From contig OY292279.1 in NCBI GenBank assembly GCA_958496175.1, positions 9,734,001 to 9,798,000 of the forward strand: a stretch of DNA of 64,000 nucleotides. Reading direction: 5' to 3'. The stretch's first letter is position 1. Every line of letters starts with the position of its first letter. The translations under genes and the position numbers were made by a program. This document shows, piece by piece, positions 45,231-58,420 of this stretch. The notes under the pieces are model-generated. The model was given only the letters and a program-made list of their open reading frames with translations. It did no database searches and was not told where the DNA came from. Origin of the DNA: Sisyra terminalis. Its lineage: Eukaryota; Arthropoda; Insecta; Neuroptera; Sisyridae.

Positions 45231-48200
45231 TTGGAAATCCGTGGATCCTTGGAATCTGAAAGAAATTCCTGAAAGAAAAGTTCGTTAATCCTTACGTGAC
45301 TAAATACTCAGCCGGCCGCCGACTAAAAATGCGTCCGTGCCGCAAGAGCGTACGACAATTAAAACGTCCAGGCCATTACAGCGTCCGATAATAAAAGCGC
45401 AGAGGCTACAAGAAGCGTCCGACAATTAAAGCCATTAACCGACATAAATATTTAGCCACATCTAACTTATAACTAATTTGACTTATAACTAATTTGACTT
45501 ATAACTAATTGAAACAAACATATGAGCAAGCCGGCGCGCGGCGTCCAACTGTACCCTTATGTTTCTGAAAACTTAAAACTACCGAAACCCAAAAAAAAAA
45601 CACACACAAAACAAACAAAAACAAACAAATAACAAACAAAAACAAACAAAAAACAATAAAAATACAAACAAAAAACAAACAAAATACAAACAAAATACAA
45701 ACAAAATACAAACAAAATACAAACAACAACTAACAAAAAAAACATATGAGCAAGCCGGCGCGCAGCGTCCAACTGTACCCTTATGTTTTCGAAAACTTAA
45801 AACTAACGAAACCCAAAAAAAAACACACACAAAACAAACAAAAACAAAAACAAACAAAAAAAAACAAAAACACACAAAAAACAATCAAAATACAAACAAA
45901 AAAAACATATGAGCAAGCCGGCGCGCAGCGTCCAACTATACTCTTATGTTTTAGCTAAAATCTAAAATCTAACAAACAAAAAAAACACAAAAAAGCAATT
46001 TAAACATTTATGGGCCATTTTCACACCTGACCCTACAAATGTACTAAGTGAATTGCAGAAAAAAAATAATAAAAAAAAATAAAACTCATTCATCGTAAAG
46101 ATAATCCAACAGTAATCCAGAAGTTAATCCCAATCGTAATCCAAAAGATGTGCCGAAGATGTACTCAAACGTACTCCAAAAGATATCCAGAAGAAGAAAT
46201 CCACAGAATGTTTTAAAAATATTTGCTTTTGCGTAATTGTTCACCGGTAGGTATATTTAAGACAAAACCTACCATTTAAAACTTTGCTAATTTTTTTGTG
46301 TTTATTTTAAACTACCCCAAATAAATTTATAGAAGTAGATAAGGGAAGAAATTAATTTTTTTTGTTTAAATATTTTCTTTAGGCAACTAGCCAATAGCAT
46401 TAAGAAAAAAGTCAAATAACAATGAATTTGTTATATGAAAACATGAATGTATTGTTTTGACAGCTCTTTGACAGCGATTTGAATAACAATGAAGAGTGGC
46501 CACTATTGGCCGAAAAAATAACTAACTTTTTCAAATTTGAAAGCCGCGAGAATAAACGATTGTTTCGATTTTCGTGATTCTTCGTGAATCTTCGTGAAAA
46601 GCTTTGGCGCCAAGTCTAACCGAAAAGCTAACTGTAATTTTCTCCCAAATTTATGAATACAAATGATTTTCCCTTTTTTTCAACAGGTTTCAAAGCGTTT
46701 ACAAGTAAAAAAAATGTTTGAAAAAACTTTGATGCTCCAATAAAGTTAACTACCCCGCACGCTCACGCCCCCGATTCTCACTAGGATGAAGTCCAGAAAA
46801 ACCTATCCTATTCCCCGAAATATTGAAATGCTTTAAGAATATCCCATTTAATTTTCATTTCCGAAAAATTTACTATTCTGAAAGTTTTTCAATCGAAAAT
46901 TGCAAGTGGCTAAGATGGTTTTTTTGGCGGGTGCTAAGGACGCTAAAGACGCCAACTTTTGAGTCGAGAAATCAGAAAAGTTTTCTCACCGAAATCGAAA
47001 ATTTTTATCTCAATCGATAACTGATCGATTCAACTTTCACTTTACACTAATTAATTGCAAGAAAGCAAAAGAAAAACTTTAGTTTTTCCACATTTTCTCG
47101 GGAGCGGTTTGATGCTTGAACGCGAACGCGGTAAAACTAAAGCGCGCTTTGTTAATGACCATCGTCCTACCGAATGGACCAATCAGATTGCAGCGTGTCA
47201 GCGTCTTGAAACTAGAAATTTTACCGCAATTTTCAAAATATGGCAACAATATTTTTTTACTTTAAATTCCATTAATTTATTTTTTAAAAACCTTTTTGGA
47301 TTGGTAACTTATTTTGATCATTATAAAAAAAATAATTTTATACATTGAAAATTTATTTGATTTATTAAAAAGTTGATGAAAATTTATGTTCTTTTTACTA
47401 TTTCCTTTTCTTTTTATTTGTCCATTTAAGCCCTTAACAAAATGATCTGATGATTCTTTTAAAATAAATATATTTTTCACATAATTTCGAAGTGTAAAGT
47501 AAAGTGTTTAAAAACAGTATAATTAACTAAAGTAAAATATGAAAAATAAATGGATTTCCTTGAATTTTACATTGCTTGTACCTACAAATAATTTCAACTT
47601 TCTTACGAAACAATATAGGTAGTTGCAAGAAATTATGTACCTATCAACCTAAGTTTAGAATTTTATGAATCATTTAATTCCAACAAAGTTACTCTTAGAA
47701 CAAACAATATAATATATTGTTAATATTGATTGCGAAAAAAATTCCTACATTTAAAATCTTCTGAATCGCATATTCATTTTTCCAATTGTTTTTCTTAAAT
47801 ATAATCTTTCCCTCCTTCCTGAAACGTACATAATTACTCATTATTGCCTTCTAATAATTACAATCATCCTAATTGCATTATCGAATTTAAAAACTGTCAA
47901 AGTATGATATCTCGGCTGGATGCCAGATTAAAACAATCCAATCCAATTAGATTACTATAAATATTATTAAAGAAACCAGTTTTTGGCATTATAAAACTAA
48001 AGATTTATTTATGAATGTAATTAAAAGAAATTCACAATTAAAACATTTGAGTTCTTCAAATACAAGTTTGATGGTTTCTTTATATTTTTATAAATCTTTG
48101 TCACCTTTTACAACTTTTTTTAAATCACAGTCTAAATTAAAAATAAAAACATTTTTGTAAACAAAGACTTATAAACGTTCTTTCAATTGGTCGTAGCCGA

Positions 48201-48333
48201 TATAATTCACTGAATAATTAATGTTATGAGGCCTCAAACATTCCATATAGTTACGTATTAGTCTTAAGAGAAATATTCTTCTATTCTTCATTATTCTTAG
48301 TTTATTTCTGGTTAAAAAAAAAACAAAATAGTA

Positions 48334-49642
48334 CTAGCTGATATTTGGTTTATATCGGCAGGTTTCGAACCTGAAGAGCATACCTATAACAAATTTTACA
48401 TCCATTAGGTACTAAATGGTGGTTATCAGTTAGAAGTTTCAATCAGCAATGCATTTACCAACTTCAGGTGAAAACTTACAGCATCAGACGTTTCTTTAAA
48501 TTGATATGAAAAACTGCAAAAAAAAAAGAAATAATTATCTAAACATTCAATTAAACTCTCAACAAAATTTAACTTACCACATAAATCTTTTGTACGCTTA
48601 AAGTTTCTCGAGACAATTATGTTTTTACGGTTCGAAGAAGTTGTTTTTGAGTTGACAATTGAAAACACATCAATCAAAATATTGAAACTTATCATAAAAC
48701 TGGAAAAATCGAATGCAAATTAGAAAAGTTCAAATGAAAAAAAAAGTCCTTAAAAACTATACAATCTACCTTCCATTTCTCTTAGTTCTTTCAGTTATTG
48801 AAAATTGGAGCCGTTTTCAAATTGTCCCAGGCCTTGTAATTTAAAAGTTTGCTCACATTGTCACTTCTTTTATGTATCTCTTATTAACTGATGTTCGCTA
48901 ATAAGTTGATGGTTTAACATTTGAAGAAACTGTATGAATCTCCGGACAAAATTTGGTGGTTTTGGTAAAATACTTCAAAGTTATTTCCGATTTAGTGATG
49001 CTGGAGTCTTTTGAATGATCTACATACAATTTGGATAGTTTCAGTACATTTTTTCAGCCCCTGGAATATAAAAACACGTATATGTTTTGCATTATGTCGT
49101 GAACTGGAAAAAGAGAAAACTTTTTAAGTAAATACTTCACGAAACTTCCAACAAACTAGCACAAGTACCTTAATCTTATATTCCACATTGAGCCGGCAAT
49201 TGGATGTTTAAGAAATGATCGAAAAATGCATAGCTTTGTCCTTCCCATCCTTCCTTTATTGATGGTTGTTCTCAATGTCTGAGAAAATTAATCCTTCATC
49301 CTTTTGGATTTTTCAGGTGAAGAATTGATGCACTTGGTGATTGCAACTCACTTTGCAACGCGATTTGTAAGAACCATTCCAATTGTAGTCGAAAACTGAA
49401 AAAAACCTACAACAAATTAAGTTTATGTAAATTTAATTAAATCTCAACAAACTATAGATAAATACAACATACCATTCATTTCTTTCAAAGTTTAATTCTC
49501 TCATAGTAGTTGCGTTTTGTGACTTTGAAGTTCTTTGAAAACAGAAATTGTCAAACTCATTGCTAATCTTCAAATTTGTTTAGGTACATCTTTACCTCGA
49601 TTTTTATAAATGCCAGTAACAACAATCGTACAATAACTTTTT
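48334..49642 (-). pseudogene. Spliced gene-like segment in spacer copy B
   Basis: Counterpart of 33487-34795 (offset 14,847) with the same intron boundaries and stops. A single visible difference from A and C is TTTGAAG instead of TTAGAAG near 48920. All cautions given for copy A apply. Confidence 0.28.
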
Positions 49643-52600
49643 AATGTTCCATTATCATTTAAAAGAAATAAATTTCAATGATATATTTTACTCACTTTTA
49701 AAAGAAAACTTAAATATATAAATTCGTCTGATTACCGACCCATCGTTTGTAATATTGAAAATGTTACTAACATTGAATAGGAGGGAAAGGTTTGTTTTGA
49801 TATTTCGTTTTCCCTCATACTTTCAGGTAGTGAGATTGAGTTTTTTTTTTTTTATAGTATTTTATTTGTTACTCGAACCCTTGTTGCTTTTTTAGCGATA
49901 AACATCTGCTTAAGTGTTGCCGGTGTTGCAGTCCTTACATCCGTAAATATATTTACAATATATTTGTGGTTTAAACTTCAATTTACTTATTTCTATTAAT
50001 TCTATAATTATTTTAATAAAGTTTATGAAATTCGATCATAAAAATCTTATAGTTAGATTATTTTAGTTAGTTAGATCTTATAGTTTGATCGATTATTTCT
50101 CAAATCAATCATCTCTCCCCTTTTCTCCACTGTATCTCTTAATCTATATACATATAAATATATTGATAATACATATATAATCTTAATGATTAAAAAGAAA
50201 GAATGCACAAATAATTATTTATATAAATTATATCAAATCAGAAAAAAAAAACTTTTTCTTTAAAACAAATGAGACCAAAACTCATCACCCAGATGTTGAA
50301 ATGTTCGTCGTTTTTTGCTTGTGATAGTAGATGTTTGAATTCTTTAGCAAAGAAGGAAATATCCAACGTACATTTGCAATTGAATTTTAATTTTATGATT
50401 TATTCGAATCTTCGAAATTTCATCTATTTGAAGATAATGTTTTTAGGGATGATTGCACCCCTAAAATGCGTTGAAACTATTTAAAAACGCAGTGCTGATA
50501 TACTAATGCTGATCATTCTTAACTTAAGAATTATAAAGTCAATTAGATTTCTAAAATAAACCAAGTAGAATTTTTTACAGCTTAAAACATGTAAATTATT
50601 ATGTTTATATCTCAGTCTCAAGAAGAAGATCAATTTATAAGTTATATGTTTCTGCGTATACTCAACATACTATAGGGGTGAAAAGTCACTAAGCCCGCCT
50701 CTTTCTAAATTTACCAACTATTTACCGTTTTTTAGTTGAGAAAATCGAAAATTTTGGAAGTTGTAACCAAAAAAAATTTTTAGTGAAAATTGTGAAAATA
50801 TTCATTTTTTTTTTTTTTGTTAATGCACTGTTCGAGAACATATATCCTCCCCACCCCGGTCTAGTGATAATCCTAGTGTAAGTTCTTGGCTAGGTTTCTA
50901 AGCTTTTTACTCTACAAATTTGAATTATTATTAATAGAATTTGTCAATTGATTAGTCCTTTAATTCATTTGTGATTTATATTTCCATTGTTGCATTTATG
51001 TATTTGAGTTGCCTATACATCAACATACAAAATTCGGTAACTTTTCTGGGTTGATAGTTGATAAAAAGAATTTACTATTTTATTCTATCTACACTTATAT
51101 TTACATATAAAAACTATACATTAATATAACTATATAATTAATAATAATTTTAACTTTTAATTTTGGTGGAATGCCATTAGCATTTGGTCATAATTTTCAA
51201 CAATTTTTACAAAGCAAAACATAACGAATCATTTAAATAAGTCAATAAATTTGTTTTAATCAAATAATATTCTAAGATTATTGAAAAACAACGCACTGCA
51301 TATGCAATTAAGATTAATAATTATTACAATTCGAACAGTCTTCAGGTTTGTTTGCGTAAGAACGTTATCATTTAGATGTCTGAAAGTAATTCGGAATTTT
51401 TTCAATCATTTACGGTTGTTGATATATTATAATGAGTTCATTATTATCAGGTTTTCATAGGGTAATTCGATTTTGATGATTCTTTTGCATTGAATTGATA
51501 ATAAGACTTTAAGAAATTGAACCAACGATATGAAATCTGAAAAAAGATAAATGAATTTTATTTAGAAATAATAACAAAGCTTCTGAATTTGTCTAAGTCA
51601 CTAACTTTGAGTCGATATCAAATGCCAAAGCTCTAAAATAATTAAGTGGTTTAAACTTTTAAACAAAAAGGAAGCAGCCTTATTTGATTTGGGAATTATT
51701 AATGGAATAAAGCATTATGATTTAGTAGAAATGTATGTATGCAGAATAGAGTGGAACCAATGGGTATGAGAAAAATAAAGCTTTTCTATGACAAAATATT
51801 TTTACTGTGGAAAGATTTATATATAGAGATTTTCTTAAGAATACAATTTTGGAAAGCTGGCAATTTAAAACGACGGTTGATTAAAGAGATTCCAAATCGA
51901 AGTTGTCATAATTTGCATTTTGAATATTTAAATGAGCAGGAAACGATGTTTTGAGGGACTTTAGCATTTGATGAAATATTGTCATCCAACCAATGTTACA
52001 TTTATGTTGAGCAAAACATATAGCAATGCAGGAAAACTAAATATTTAGCAGAGTATTCTCCACGATTATGCTGGAATAGAACAATTTGGTTCGGTATCTA
52101 AATTTAAAGGTGAATTTCATTCTGTTTCTAAGGGATTTTCAATATTTGATAAGTATTTTTTTCGATTTTCTTGAACTTAACATGTGAATTGTCACTAAAA
52201 AATTTTCATCTTTTTTTATGTTATTGTATATCTACAAAATTCAGCTTGGGTCTTCATCAGACCCATCCCTAGTTTTGGAAAACATTAAACGACAAAATCC
52301 TTTCTAAGAATAAACAGTATTAAAATAATAAATAGTAAAAGTATGATATTTCGAAGAACCTGAACCAAAACTGATTAACAAATTAGCCAAAAACATAAAC
52401 TTGAGCAAAATAATTAATTTTTTCCACAGCAAATACTAGTTTGCAATGGCTTAGCGATGATTTGGTTTCCTTTCGTGGTGGATTCGTAGTACAAAAAGAG
52501 CTTTAAAAATAAACCAAATTCTAATAGGAAATCAGCTTTATTCTGCAAAGAAGTCACGGAATCATTTTGAACCAAATTTTGTCAAGGTTCACCAGAAATC

Positions 52601-53084
52601 TTGCATTAGTGGGAGCCAAATATAAGAAAGAGTCCAGTTTATCCTTCATCGCAAATTCATTGACCATTCAAATGTTCCTGTTTTAACTAAGGTTGATAAA
52701 AACATAACTTCAATCGTTGTAACTTATGAGTTGAATAAGATGATCTTAAGGTACTACCATCAAATACCAATTTAATTGCAATTTTATAGTATAAAGACCT
52801 GGCCAAAGATATGAAGTCTCAAAAAAGTTATTTTTAAGTATTCACTGTAGTTACTTGCACTAAAAGTAAGATTGATAAAAGCTACAACTAAAATTAATTA
52901 AGACCAGTTCCGACTTTAATTTAATTTTATTTATGATGCACTTCTATAACAGCGTTTAATATATTATAAAATTACATTTTACAGTAATTATAAAAGATTT
53001 TAAGAACAATTCAACAGTAAAAACAAATTAACAAACAAACAATTTTATGTAACTTTAAAAAAGTTACATAAAAGTAATATTCAT

Positions 53085-53523
53085 TTTATTAGAACCGCAA
53101 ATCAATTTTTTGAAGGATTCGTTCTTTCCATTTTCGATGATTGAAGAATCATTTCGATTGCATGCTTGTAAACAAAACAATTCTAAAATAAAAAAAATAC
53201 AGTAAATATCGTTTTAAAATATATTTTGTTAAAAATAATTCACCATCATAAACGTAAGCTGTGCTTCAGCATAAAAAATTCTTCCTATTCAGCATATTAA
53301 AATTAACAGTTTTCGTGTCTTCATCTATTTTCCTGAGTAGTTATTGTAGGTATTACTGTTCCAATATTTTCCCTATCCAATAAAGATATCACATCTCCAA
53401 AGAATCGAGTTTTTCCGACGAGGCCTCTGCAAGTGTTCGGAATGTTTCCGGAAAAGTTAGTTCAGAGATGGGACATCTTAAGTTTATCCAAATTGGTGTG
53501 GATTGAAAATTAGCAAAAGACAT
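53085..53523 (-). pseudogene. Three-exon gene-like segment in spacer copy B
   Basis: Same sequence and structure as the 38193-38631 segment (offset 14,892): identical start codon, both roughly 60-bp introns, the same possible one-base frameshift in exon 2 and the same AATAAA. Because the frameshift is shared, it predates the duplication or reflects the true end of the protein. Confidence 0.33.
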
Positions 53524-53555
53524 TCATCAAAAACGGCAGTCATAGTCTAGATGTA

Positions 53556-53647
53556 TTGTACTCTTTTCCACACCACCCATGGGGTAAAGTACTAGGCGCG
53601 TTTTTTTTAACGTGGTGTCCCCATGTAGGCCTAATCCACATACCTAA
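53556..53647 (+). repeat. Left junction of satellite array 3
   Basis: Same approximately 90-bp segment as 38664-38755, including an uninterrupted CATACCTAACG site. Confidence 0.85.
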
Positions 53648-56600
53648 CGACAAAAACATTTCCCATTATGCAAGTTATGCATTTCGAATCAAACAACGTT
53701 CAAGCAAACTGTTAAGATCCCAAAGGACACAACATTCCGAACAGCAAACGTTTGCCAATGCAAAACAGGAATGCGTTCTTTGAGTTTGTCATCAGTGGGA
53801 GATTGAAACAATTTATAAAATAATGCTTGAATTCAACATGCATAAACTGCATAAGTTCCTCAGAAAACCGTCAAAAACTAAACTATTACAACTTGAAAAT
53901 AAACAATACCCTCATAATATGCAAACTATACAATTCGAACCAAATAAAATTCAAGCAAAGTGTTAAGACTCCAAAGGGCACGACATTTCGAACAGCAAAC
54001 GTTTGCTCATGCAAATCATGAATGCGTTCTAGGAGTTTGCCATCAATGGGAAATCCAAACAAATAAAGTAGAACAATTCGAGATTCGACTTGCATAATTC
54101 CCATAGATCCCTAAGAAACAATACCTAACACTGGACCGATGAAACTAAAAAAAAACAAAGATAAATCCCATTATGTCCATCATACATTTCTAGTCAAACA
54201 TTATTCAGGTAAATTACCAAGATCCCAAAGGACACAACATTAAGGGAAGCAAACGTATGCCAATGCAAAACTTGAATGCGATTCCTGGAATTGTGTCATC
54301 AGTGGGATAACGAGGAAATTTACATAGAACTCTGCTTGTCCTCGAGCTGCATAATTTTCACAAGTTCTAAAAGCTAATGTCCAGTTAATTCCTGGGTCCT
54401 GAAAAAAATAATTCCTAACCCTGGACTGTTGAAATATATAAAATAGACTAACTTCCTTATGTCAACCATGCATTTTTAGCCAAACATTATTCAGGCAAAT
54501 TACCAAGATCCCAAAGGACACAACAATAAGGAAAGCAAACGTTTGCCAATGCAAATCATGAATGCATTTCCTGGAATTTTGTCATCAGTGGGATAACGAG
54601 GGAATTTACATTAAACTCTGCTTGTCTTCGATTTGCATAATTTTCACAAGTTCCTCAAACTATTGTCCTGTTAATTCCTGGGTCCTGAAAAAAAAATCCT
54701 AAAACAGGACTGTTGAGATAAATAATAATAACTAACTTCCTTATGTCAACCATGCATTTCTAGTCAAACATTATTCAGGCAAATTACCAAGATCCCAAAG
54801 GACATAATATTAAGGAAAACAAACGTTTGCCAATGCAAATCATGAATGCATTTCCTGGAATTTTGTCATCAGTGGGATAACAAGGGAATTTACATAGAAC
54901 TCTGCTTGTCTTCGATTTGCATAATTTTCACAAGTTCCTCAAACTATTGTCCTGTTAATTCCTGGGTCCTGAAAAAAAAATCCTAAAACTGAACTGTTGA
55001 GATAAATAATAATAACTAACTTCCTTATGTCAACCATGCATTTCTAGTCAAACATTATTCAGGCAAATTACCAAGATCCCAAAGGACATAATATTAAGGA
55101 AAACAAACGTTTGCCAATGCAAAACTTGAATGCATTTCCTGGAATTTTGCCATCAGTGGAATAACGAGGAAATTTACATAGAACTCTGCTTGATTTCAAC
55201 CTGCATAATTTTCACAAGTCCCTAATACTAATGTCCAGTTAATTCCTTGGTCCTGAAAAAAAAATCTCCTAAACCTGGACTGTTGAAATATATAAAAAAG
55301 ACTAAATTCCTTATGTCTACCATGCATTTCTAGGCAAACATTATTCAGGCAAATTACCAAAATCCCAAAGGACATAATATTAAGGAAAGCAAACGTTTGC
55401 CAATGCAAATCATGAATGCATTTCCTGGAATTGTGTCATCAGTGGAATACAAAGGGAATTTACTTGGAACACTGCTTGTCTTCGACCTGCATAATTTTTA
55501 CAAGTTCCTAATGCTAATTTCCAGTTAATTCCTGGGTCCTTAAAAAAAAATCCTAAAACTGGACTGTTGAGACAAATAATAATAACTCACTTCCTTATGT
55601 CAACCATGCATTTCTAGTCAAACATTATTGAGGCAAATTACCAAGATCCCAAAGGACATAATATTAAGGAAAGCAAACGTTTGCATCACAAATCTTGAAT
55701 GCATTTCCAGGAATTTTGTCATCAGTGGGATAAAGAGGGAATTTACATAGAACTCTGCTTGATTTCGACCTGCATAATTTTCACAAGTTCCTAATACTAA
55801 TGTCCAGTTAATTCCTGGGTCCTGAAAAAAAAATCTCCTTAAACTGGACTGTTGAAATATATAAAATAGACTAACTTCCTTATGTCAACCATGCATTTCT
55901 AGCCAAACATTATTCAGGTAAATTGCCAAGATCCCAAAGGACATAATATTGAGGAAAACAAACGTTTGCCAATGCAAAACTTGAATGCATTTCCTGGAAT
56001 TTTGCCATCAGTGGAATAACGAGGAAATTTACATAGAACTCTGCTTGATTTCAACCTGCATAATTTTCACAAGTTCCTAATACTATTGTCCAGTTTATTC
56101 CCGGGTCCTGAAAAAAAATTATCCTAAAACCTGACTGTTGAAATAAATAATAATTCTAACTTCCTTACGTCAACCATGCATTTCTAGGCAAACATTATTC
56201 AGGCAAATTGCCAAGATCCCAAAGGACATAATATTAAGGAAAGCAAACGTTTGCCAATGCAAATCATGAATGCATAACCTGGAATTTTGTCATCAGTGGG
56301 ATATCAAAGGAATTTACGAAGAATACTGTTTACCATCGAATTGCATAATTTTCACAATTCCTTAAACTAATGTCCAGTTTAATTCCAAGTCCTGAAAATA
56401 AATAAATTCCTAAAACTGGACCAATGAAAAGAAAAAAACAATAAAGACTAATATCATTATGTCAACCATACATTTCTAGCCAAACAATATTCAGGCAAAT
56501 TACCAAGATCCCAAAGGACAAAACATTTCCAAATGCAAACGTTTGCAAATACAAATCAAGAATGCAATTTCTGGAATTTTGTCATCAGTGGTTTAGCAAA

Positions 56601-58420
56601 GTAATTTACGTAGAACACTGCTTGCCATGGACTTGCATAATTTTACAATTCCCTAGAACTAATGTCCAGTATAATCCTGAGTCCTGAAAAAAAACCCTAT
56701 CTCTGGACCGATAAATGAAAAATAACAAAGTAAAAACTAATGACATTATGTCAATAATGCATTTCTAGCCAAACATTATTCAGGCAAATTACCAAGATCC
56801 CAAAGGACATTACATTTCCCAACGCAAACGTTTGCAAATGCAAAACATGAATGCAATTCCTGGAGTTTTGTCATCAATGGGATATCAAAGCTATTTACTT
56901 AGAATACTGCTTGGCATCGAACTTCATAATTTTCACAATGTCCCTAAACTAATGTCCCGAATATTCCCGAGTCCTGGAAAAACAATTCCTGATACTGAAC
57001 TGATGAAAAAAAAAGACTAAATCTATTATGACAATCATACATTTCTAGTCAAACATTATTCAGGTAAATGGCCAAGATCCCAAAGGACAAAACATTTCCA
57101 AAAGCAAACGTTTGCAATTGCAAAACTAGAATGCAATTTCTGGAGTTTTGTCATCAGTGGGATATCAAAGCTATTGACTTAGAATACCGCTTGCCATCCA
57201 AGTGCATAATTTTCACAATGTCCTAAAACTAATGTCCTGTATATTCTGGAGTCCCGGAAAAAAAAATTCCTAACACTGGACTAAGATAATAAAAATAATA
57301 AAGACTAATTCCATCATGTGAATTATACATTTCTAGCCAAACATTATTCAGGCAAATTACCAAGATCCCAAAGGACAAAACATTTCCAAAAGCAAACGTT
57401 TGCATCACAAATCTTGAATGCTATTCCTGGAGTTTTGTCATCAGTGGGATATCAAAGCTATTTACTTAGAATACTGCTTGGCATCGACTTGCATAATTTT
57501 CACAATGTCCTAAAACTAAAGTCCAGCTAATACCCAATCCTGAAAAAAATTCCTAACACTGGACCGATGAAATGAAAAAAAAATTAAAATTAATATCATT
57601 ATGTTAATCATACATTTCTAGCCAAACAATATTCAGGCAAATTGCCATGTTCCCAAAGGACATAACATTTCCAAAAGCAAACGTTTGCAATTGCAAAACA
57701 TGAATGCTATTTCAGGAGTTTTGTCATCAGTGGGATATCAAAGCAATTTACGTAGAATGCTGCTTGCCATCGAATTGCATAATTTGGACACTTTCCTAAA
57801 ACTAATGTCCAGAATATTTCCAAGACCTACAAAAAATAAATTCCTATCACTGAACTTATGAAAAGAAAAATATAAAAAGACTAATTTCCCTACGAAAATC
57901 AAACATTTCAAGCCAAACATAATTTAGGTAAAGTACCCAGATCCCAAAGGACACAACATTCCGAACAGCAAACGTTTGCATCACAAATCTGGAATGCGTT
58001 CTTTGAGTTTGTCATCAGTGGTAACTAAGCAATTTGCCTAAATCAATGTTTGATCAATGTTTGATAAATGACTAAATACCAAGCCCGGCGTCCGACTATT
58101 AAAGCCAGCGTCCCACTAGAATATTTAGTCACAACTAACTAATAACTAATATCCCTATATCTATATCTATTTTTAAAAAAAAGTTAAGGCTAATTCCCTT
58201 ATGTCAACTATACATTTCTAGCCAAACATTAGTCAGGCAAACTGCCCAGATCCCAAAGGACACAACAATCCGAACAGCAAACGTTTGCACTCGCAAATCA
58301 TGAATGCGTCCTTTGAGTTTGTCATCAATGGAAAATCTTAAGCATTTGCGTAGATCAATGTTTGATTTCGAATTGCATAATCCACACAAGTCCCTATAAT
58401 CCCTAGTTAATTCTAAACTA
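53648..58420 (+). repeat. Satellite array 3: 17 monomers of about 285 bp
   Basis: Same monomer family and the same edge types as array 2, but six monomers shorter (1,701 bp). It has a single copy of the two-monomer block that array 2 carries twice, and four more monomers are missing from the central part. The first two monomers, one with GCAAACGTATGC, and the last ones align one-to-one with array 2, so the change is internal, as expected from unequal exchange. Confidence 0.92.

Larger units (their letters stand above)
45231..53555 (-). repeat. Macrosatellite spacer, copy B
   Basis: Nearly identical to copy A, offset by about 14.85 kb. It lacks two 163-bp direct duplications found in A (30831-30993 and about 31373-31535), has one extra AATTTGACTTATAACT unit near 45480, and has 45 extra bases near 50775-50820 (TTTTTAGTGAAAATTGTGAA and a T-run) absent from A and C. 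Gene-like segments correspond at about 48334-49642 and 53085-53523. Confidence 0.88.
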
